From JAMHWF01 sp048500255 (GTDB taxonomy: Bacteria > Pseudomonadota > Gammaproteobacteria > Burkholderiales > Burkholderiaceae_C), in NCBI GenBank assembly GCA_048500255.1, contig JASNYH010000002.1, positions 62,001 through 126,000 on the forward strand: 64,000 nucleotides of DNA, in the 5' to 3' direction. Under the pieces are notes generated by a model. That model ran no database searches, had not been told where the DNA came from, and was given only the letters and a program-made list of their open reading frames with translations. Each line of letters opens with the position of its first letter. The stretch's first letter is position 1. Position numbers and translations under genes: made by a program. Positions 59,772 to 64,000 of the stretch are shown in pieces.

Positions 59772-60533
59772 TCAGCGCACGAACGCGTCCCAGCCCGTCT
59801 TCACGATGAGCGCCGCGACGACGACGATGAACACGGCGCGCACGAAGCCGGCGCCGTGGCGCAGCGCCAGTCGCGTGCCGAGCAGGCTGCCCGCGACGTT
59901 GCCCATCGCCATCGCGGCGGCCAGCGGCCACCAGATGTGCCCCTGCGACGCGAACAGCGAGATCGCGGCGACGTTGGTCGTCGTGTTGAGCAGCTTGGCG
60001 CTGGCCGACGCATGCAGGAAGTCGTAGCCGAGCCAACGCACGAAGACGAAGACGAAGAAGCTGCCGGTGCCCGGCCCGAAGAAGCCGTCGTAGAAGCCGA
60101 CGACGAGTGCGGCGGCGCTTGCCACCCGCGCCTCGGCGCCGCCGCCGTAGCGCGGCGCGTGCACGCGCCCGAGGTCCTTGCGCACCAGCGTGTACAGCAG
60201 CACCCCCGCCAGCACGAAGGGCAGCGCCCGGCGCAGGCCGTCGCTCGGCACCTGAGTCACCGCCCACGCGCCGGCGAACCCGCCGACGAGCGCGGCGGCG
60301 ACGGCGGGCACGAGCGCGTGCCAGGGCAGCGCGACGCGGCGCGCGTACTGCAGGCTGGCCCAGGCCGTGCCCCACACCGCGGCGGCCTTGTTGGTGCCCA
60401 GCAGCGTGGCCGGCGACGCGCCCGGGAACACGCCGAACAGCGCCGGCACCAGGATCAACCCGCCGCCGCCGACGATGGCATCGACGAACCCGGCAAACGA
60501 CGAGGCGAGCGTGACGATCGCGAGTTCGAGCAT
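59772..60533 (-). CDS. TauE/SafE-family (YfcA-like) membrane transporter
   Basis: A 253-residue protein with about eight helices. The two family repeats are visible: FAGFVDAIVGGGGLILVPAL with LLGTNKAAAVWGTAWASLQY, and FYDGFFGPGTGSFFVFVFVR with ASAKLLNTTTNVAAISLFAS. Members export sulfite or sulfonates or move other organic anions; substrate unknown. The start at 60533 (MLELAIVTLA) fits the family better than 60560. Confidence 0.92.
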   Translation of the reverse strand: MLELAIVTLASSFAGFVDAIVGGGGLILVPALFGVFPGASPATLLGTNKAAAVWGTAWASLQYARRVALPWHALVPAVAAALVGGFAGAWAVTQVPSDGLRRALPFVLAGVLLYTLVRKDLGRVHAPRYGGGAEARVASAAALVVGFYDGFFGPGTGSFFVFVFVRWLGYDFLHASASAKLLNTTTNVAAISLFASQGHIWWPLAAAMAMGNVAGSLLGTRLALRHGAGFVRAVFIVVVAALIVKTGWDAFVR

Positions 60534-60558
60534 CGGGAGTCGCGGCCGGCGGCGCCGC

Positions 60559-60592
60559 AAAAAAGAAGGGCACCGAGTTCATCGGTGCCCTT
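60559..60592 (-). terminator. Rho-independent terminator on the minus strand
   Basis: An 11-bp perfect stem (60566-60576 with 60582-60592) and five-base loop are followed on the minus strand by CTTTTTT. It ends transcripts from the aldehyde dehydrogenase side. It sits 26 bp before the TauE-like start, so that gene needs its own promoter or read-through. Confidence 0.88.
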
Positions 60593-60795
60593 GGATTGTG
60601 GCATCGGCCTGCTGCGGCCTCGTTCTTGGCGAGCGTCTTGCGGCTCGTCGTGCAATGTCTCCTCGACCCCCGCCTGAGCGGGCCGCCGGAGCGCCCGCCG
60701 CGAGTGTGCGCACTTTAGGGGCCGGGCCGGGAGCGCTGCATCCGGGCTTACCCTGCGCGACGCTCAGGGTTTACCCTCGGACTCACGGGAACACG
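60593..60795. other. Non-coding stretch between terminator and aldehyde dehydrogenase
   Basis: About 200 bp between the aldehyde dehydrogenase stop and the terminator. A minus-strand TTG at 60655 with a GAGGAGAC site opens a short frame that runs through the terminator into the transporter gene; it has no recognisable product. The stretch may simply be a long 3' untranslated region, or may hold a small RNA ending at the terminator. Confidence 0.35.
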
Positions 60796-62250
60796 TCAAA
60801 ACGGATAGTGACGCGGCGTCGTCTGCAGCGTGATCCAGCGCAGGTCGGTGAACTCGGCCACTCCGGCCGCGCCACCGAAGCGGCCGATGCCGCTGGCCTT
60901 GACGCCGCCGAACGGCATCTGCGCCTCGTCGTGCACCGTCGGACCGTTGACGTGGCAGATGCCCGACTCGATGCGCCGCGCGACCTGGAAGGCACGCGCG
61001 ATGTCGCGGCCGAACACGGCGGCCGACAGGCCGTACTCCGAGTCGTTGGCGCGCTGCACGGCCTCGTCGACGCCGCGCACGCGGACCACCGCCTTGACCG
61101 GCGCGAACGTCTCCTCGTGGTAGATGCGCATCTCGGGCGTCACGCGGTCGAGCAGGGTCGCGGGCATCAGCGTGTTCTCGGCCTTGCCGCCGCACACGAG
61201 CCTGGCGCCCTTGGCGAGCGCGTCGTCGATCAGCGCATTGTTGAACGCGACGGTGGGCATGCCGATCACGGAGCCGAGCACCACCGGGTTCGGGCCGCGC
61301 GGATCGCCCAGCGGCAGGGCCTTGGCCTTGGCGGCGAGCAGCGCGACGAAATCGTCGGCCACCTTGTCGTCGACGATCAGCCGCTCGGTCGACATGCAGA
61401 TCTGGCCCGAGTTGGCGTAGGCGCCGAACGCCGCGGCGTTGACGGCGTCGGCGAGGTCGGCGTCGTCGAGCACGACCATCGGCGCCTTGCCGCCCAGCTC
61501 GAGCACGACGGGCTTGAGGTACTTGGCGCAGGTCTGCGCGATGATGCGGCCGACCTTCGTCGATCCGGTGAAGTTGACCCGGCGCACCGCCTTGTGCGCG
61601 ACCATCGCCTCGACGACGGCGCCGGCGTCGGCCGGCGCGTTGGTCACGTAGTTGACGACGCCGGCCGGAAAGCCCGCCTCCTGGAACGCCTCGACGATCA
61701 GCTGGTGCGTGCGCGGGCACATCTCCGATCCCTTGAGCACGACGGTGTTGCCGCAGGCCAGCGGCGTGGCGATGGCGCGCGTGGCGAGGATGACGGGCGC
61801 GTTCCACGGCGCGATGCCGACGACGACGCCGGCGGGCTGGCGGATGCCCATTGCGAGGCTGCCGGGCACGTCGGAGGGGATCACTTCGCCGCCGACGTGC
61901 GTCGTCAGGCCGGCGGCCTCCTGCACCATGCCGGCGGCCAGCATCACGTTGAAGCCGGCCCACTGGCCCGAGGCGCCCGTCTCGGCGGCCACGGCCTCGA
62001 TGAACTGCGGCGTCTTGGCCTGCAAGGCCTGCGCCGCCTTCAACAGCAGTGCACGGCGCTCGCCCGGGCCGGTCAGGCTCCAGCTCTTGAACGCCTCGGC
62101 CGCCGCCTCGACGGCGCGCACGGCGTCGGCCGGCGCGGCGGCCGGCGCGCGAGACGCGACGGCGCCGTCCAGCGGATTGCGCCGCTCGAAGTACGCGCCG
62201 CTCTCGGCGGCGGCCGCCTGGCCGTTGATCAGCATGGACACGTCGGACAT
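60796..62250 (-). CDS. NAD(P)-dependent aldehyde dehydrogenase (vanillin/salicylaldehyde dehydrogenase-like)
   Basis: A 484-residue aldehyde dehydrogenase. The catalytic Glu lies in VVLELGGKAPMVVLDDADL near residue 251 and the nucleophile Cys in NSGQICMSTERLIVDD near 285; also APWNAPVILATRAIATPLAC, NFTGSTKVGR and EETFAPVKAVVRV. The short N-terminus and SGQICMSTER motif place it with aromatic aldehyde dehydrogenases. It oxidises an aldehyde to the acid. GGAGAGCCCG gives a strong ribosome-binding site. Divergent from the FeaR-like regulator. Confidence 0.93.
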   Translation of the reverse strand: MSDVSMLINGQAAAAESGAYFERRNPLDGAVASRAPAAAPADAVRAVEAAAEAFKSWSLTGPGERRALLLKAAQALQAKTPQFIEAVAAETGASGQWAGFNVMLAAGMVQEAAGLTTHVGGEVIPSDVPGSLAMGIRQPAGVVVGIAPWNAPVILATRAIATPLACGNTVVLKGSEMCPRTHQLIVEAFQEAGFPAGVVNYVTNAPADAGAVVEAMVAHKAVRRVNFTGSTKVGRIIAQTCAKYLKPVVLELGGKAPMVVLDDADLADAVNAAAFGAYANSGQICMSTERLIVDDKVADDFVALLAAKAKALPLGDPRGPNPVVLGSVIGMPTVAFNNALIDDALAKGARLVCGGKAENTLMPATLLDRVTPEMRIYHEETFAPVKAVVRVRGVDEAVQRANDSEYGLSAAVFGRDIARAFQVARRIESGICHVNGPTVHDEAQMPFGGVKASGIGRFGGAAGVAEFTDLRWITLQTTPRHYPF

Positions 62251-62699
62251 CGGGCTCTCCTTCGATCCTTCGACACATCAGGGGCGAGCGATCCGCCGAG
62301 GGTGCGCCCCACGCACCCGGACCGAGTCGGCCCGACGGATCCGGGAGGGAAGAGGCCGGCGCGCGCGGCTGCGGAAACAGCGCGCCGGCGGCGAAAAGAC
62401 TCCCCGCCCGAGCGTTGCCACCACGGGCGGGGAACAATCGCAGCGAGGCCACGATGCGCGAGTGCCGTTCAGTCGGACCACGGCGCGGCGACGCGACCCC
62501 GGTGGCCACTGTAGGCAGGCAACGCGCGGCACGCTTTGCCGACGATGCATCGCGGCTTGACGCCGCGTGCACACGCCCCCGGAGTTTCCCTAGCGTCGGA
62601 CGCAGGCGCCCGAACCCGGGCCGCCGTCGCGCGGCGCGATTCCCTGCGCCGGGATCGCCACGATAATCGTCTCCCGCTCGAGCCGTTGGAGCACAGGCC
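62251..62699. other. Divergent regulatory region with two strong hairpins
   Basis: 449 bp between the aldehyde dehydrogenase and AraC-type regulator starts with no convincing gene. Two inverted repeats stand out. One has 10-bp perfect arms at 62355-62364 and 62380-62389. The other pairs CCCCGCCC (62402-62409) with GGGCGGGG (62425-62432). Neither has a T-run. Regulator-binding sites are expected here. Confidence 0.5.
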
Positions 62700-63656
62700 A
62701 TGGACACCGCCGTCACCGTCGTCAGCACCGACCTCGTCCCGCCGCGCGAGCGCGTCGCGTTCTGGGACGACTCGATGCACCGGCTGTTCGACGGGCTCGC
62801 CGCCGACGCCTACGGCGACGAGACCTTCGACGGCCGCTGCGCGACGGCGCGCGCCGGCACCGTCGTGCTGACGCGGCTCGAGGCGCATCGCCATCGCGTG
62901 ATGCGCTCGCGCTCGGCGGCGCGCCCCGGCAGCGCCGGCTGCCTGAAGATCGTCGCGCCCTACCTCGGCTGCGCCGACGTGCAGCAAGGCGGCCGCGAGG
63001 CGCACGTCACGCCGGGCGAATGGAGCATCTACGACACGACGCAGACCTATGCCGTGGGCAACCCGGTGCGCGTCGAGCACCTGATCGTGCTGCTGCCCAA
63101 AGAGCGACTGCTCGAGCGCGGGATGCCGCTGGACGCGCTGATGGCGCGGCGCCTGGGCGGCAGCGGCGGCGTGGCACGGCTGGCGCTGGAGACGATGCGC
63201 AGCGCCTACCGCGAGCTGCCGGGCCTGAGCGACGACGCGGCGCGCAGCGCCGGCGATGCGATCGTGCAGTTCGTGCAGTTGTCGCTGCTCGAGCTCGCCG
63301 GGCGGCCGTCGGCGTTGACGCAGCGCGAGCTGCTGCGCGAGCGCATCAAGCGCCACGTCGCGCAGCGCCTGGGCGATCCGGCGCTGTCGGTACCCGAGAT
63401 CGCGCGCGCCCTCAACTGCAGCCGGCGCCATCTCTACAACGCCTTCGCCGGCGAGGCCGACGGCGTCGCGGGCTTCATCCTGCAGCAGCGCCTCGAGGCC
63501 TGCCGGCGCGACCTCGCCGATGCGATGGCAGCAGCGCGCCCGATCACCGACATCGCGCTCGCGCACGGCTTCGCCAACCTGGCGCACTTCAGCCGCGTGT
63601 TCAAGGCACGCTACGGGCTGGCGCCGAGCGACTATCGCGCCACCCAGGCGCGCTGA
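62700..63656 (+). CDS. AraC-family transcriptional regulator, FeaR-like
   Basis: A 318-residue regulator. The N-terminal AraC_binding_2 domain (VPPRERVAFWDDSMHRLFDG ... TPGEWSIYDTTQTYAV) is the FeaR/XylS type. The C-terminal double helix-turn-helix has LSVPEIARALNCSRRHLYNA, FILQQRLEACRRDLAD and ITDIALAHGFANLAHFSRVF KARYG. FeaR controls an aldehyde dehydrogenase gene in E. coli; here the divergent aldehyde dehydrogenase and convergent GMC oxidoreductase are the likely targets. Confidence 0.92.
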   Translation: MDTAVTVVSTDLVPPRERVAFWDDSMHRLFDGLAADAYGDETFDGRCATARAGTVVLTRLEAHRHRVMRSRSAARPGSAGCLKIVAPYLGCADVQQGGREAHVTPGEWSIYDTTQTYAVGNPVRVEHLIVLLPKERLLERGMPLDALMARRLGGSGGVARLALETMRSAYRELPGLSDDAARSAGDAIVQFVQLSLLELAGRPSALTQRELLRERIKRHVAQRLGDPALSVPEIARALNCSRRHLYNAFAGEADGVAGFILQQRLEACRRDLADAMAAARPITDIALAHGFANLAHFSRVFKARYGLAPSDYRATQAR

Positions 63657-63662
63657 GGCCGC

Positions 63663-64000
63663 TCACGGCACCTGCGCGATCCACTCGGCGGCACGCTCGG
63701 CGATCATCAGCGTCGGCGAGTTGGTGTTGCCGCTCGTGATCGTGGGCATCACGCTGGCGTCGACAACGCGCAGGCCGGCCACGCCGTGCACGCGCAGGCG
63801 CGCGTCGACGACGGCATCGGCGTCCGACACCGGCCCCATCCTGCAGGTGCCCACGGGGTGGAAGATCGTCGTGCCGATGTCGCCGGCCAGCCGCGCCAGT
63901 TCGTCGTCGCTCTGGTGCTCGGGACCCGGCCTGATCTCGCGCGGCCGGTACTTGGCGAGCGCCGGCTGAGCGACGATGCGCCGCGTCAGCCGCAGCGATT
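63663..64000 (-). CDS. GMC-family oxidoreductase (C-terminal part, runs off window)
   Basis: The last 112 residues of a GMC flavoenzyme (choline/alcohol dehydrogenase-like). IFHPVGTCRMGPVSDADAVV contains the catalytic His and the family signature; VAGLRVVDASVMPTITSGNT NSPTLMIAERAAEWI is the second FAD-binding segment. The N-terminal FAD domain lies outside the window. Such enzymes oxidise alcohols to aldehydes, which would feed the aldehyde dehydrogenase nearby. It ends 6 bp from the AraC-type regulator stop. Confidence 0.94.
   Translation of the reverse strand, partial: SLRLTRRIVAQPALAKYRPREIRPGPEHQSDDELARLAGDIGTTIFHPVGTCRMGPVSDADAVVDARLRVHGVAGLRVVDASVMPTITSGNTNSPTLMIAERAAEWIAQVP

Noticed and set aside
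60455..60655. Short TTG-initiated frame with a GAGGAGAC site on the minus strand
   Set aside because: It reads through a strong terminator and into the transporter gene with no recognisable product.

Overview
The window is one contiguous stretch of a very GC-rich, densely coded bacterial chromosome. Gene content and order point to a betaproteobacterium of the order Burkholderiales, probably in the Rubrivivax/Leptothrix/Methylibium neighbourhood. Supporting points are mreBCD-mrdA-rodA divergent from gatCAB, recA-recX next to sucCD, a type IV pilin followed by PglL-type enzymes, a SWIB/histone-H1-like protein, a DUF4124 protein and several Burkholderiales-style two-component systems. The assignment is inferred from content, not from a marker-gene comparison. 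I see no rRNA, tRNA, CRISPR array, insertion sequence or prophage.

Layout. 0-9 kb: DNA maintenance (partial ssb, recQ, an orphan adenine methyltransferase, uvrA) with small envelope proteins between them (Ig-like lipoprotein, a frameshifted membrane protein, CreA). 9-12 kb: an HCCA-isomerase-like protein, a dienelactone hydrolase, then an envelope-stress operon (BON lipoprotein, ElaB/YqjD, YqjE and a small basic protein) behind a good sigma-54 promoter match, and a tiny DUF1328 gene. 12-15 kb: a CHASE3 histidine kinase converging on a NarL-type regulator and a lone receiver. 15-19 kb: amidohydrolase, SWIB/H1-like nucleoid protein, holin-like membrane protein, BepA-like protease, moaC. 19-23.4 kb: pilA with a sigma-54 promoter, followed by two tandem PglL/Wzy-type glycan transferases of visibly lower GC. 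23.5-28.2 kb: a cyclic-nucleotide phosphodiesterase-like MBL protein and an FHA / PP2C / CHASE2-Ser/Thr-kinase module. 28.2-33 kb: terC, sucCD (FNR-like operator upstream), recX, recA (LexA box overlapping the promoter).

33-36.3 kb: TctDE-like two-component pair and a patatin phospholipase. 36.3-42 kb: the rod-shape operon mreB-mreC-mreD-mrdA-rodA. 42-45.5 kb: gatCAB. 45.5-52.5 kb: DUF4124 protein, pyrE, xth, M48 protease, AmpG-like transporter, a gene remnant, an anti-sigma/ECF-sigma pair and a flavin reductase. 52.6-58.1 kb: a complete peptide-type ABC importer whose two ATPases are fused. 58.1-58.8 kb: a short unit bounded by a sigma-54-like promoter and a strong terminator, carrying two unassigned small ORFs. 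58.8-64 kb: HDOD protein, TauE/SafE permease, then an aldehyde dehydrogenase / FeaR-like AraC regulator / GMC oxidoreductase cluster (the last gene runs off the window) that looks like an alcohol-to-acid oxidation pathway.

Most of the window is housekeeping. The parts most worth follow-up are the sigma-54-bounded small unit at 58.2-58.8 kb, the sigma-54-linked YqjDE-type operon, the duplicated pilin glycan transferase locus, the orphan methyltransferase with an N-terminal winged-helix-like segment, and the FHA/PP2C/kinase module.
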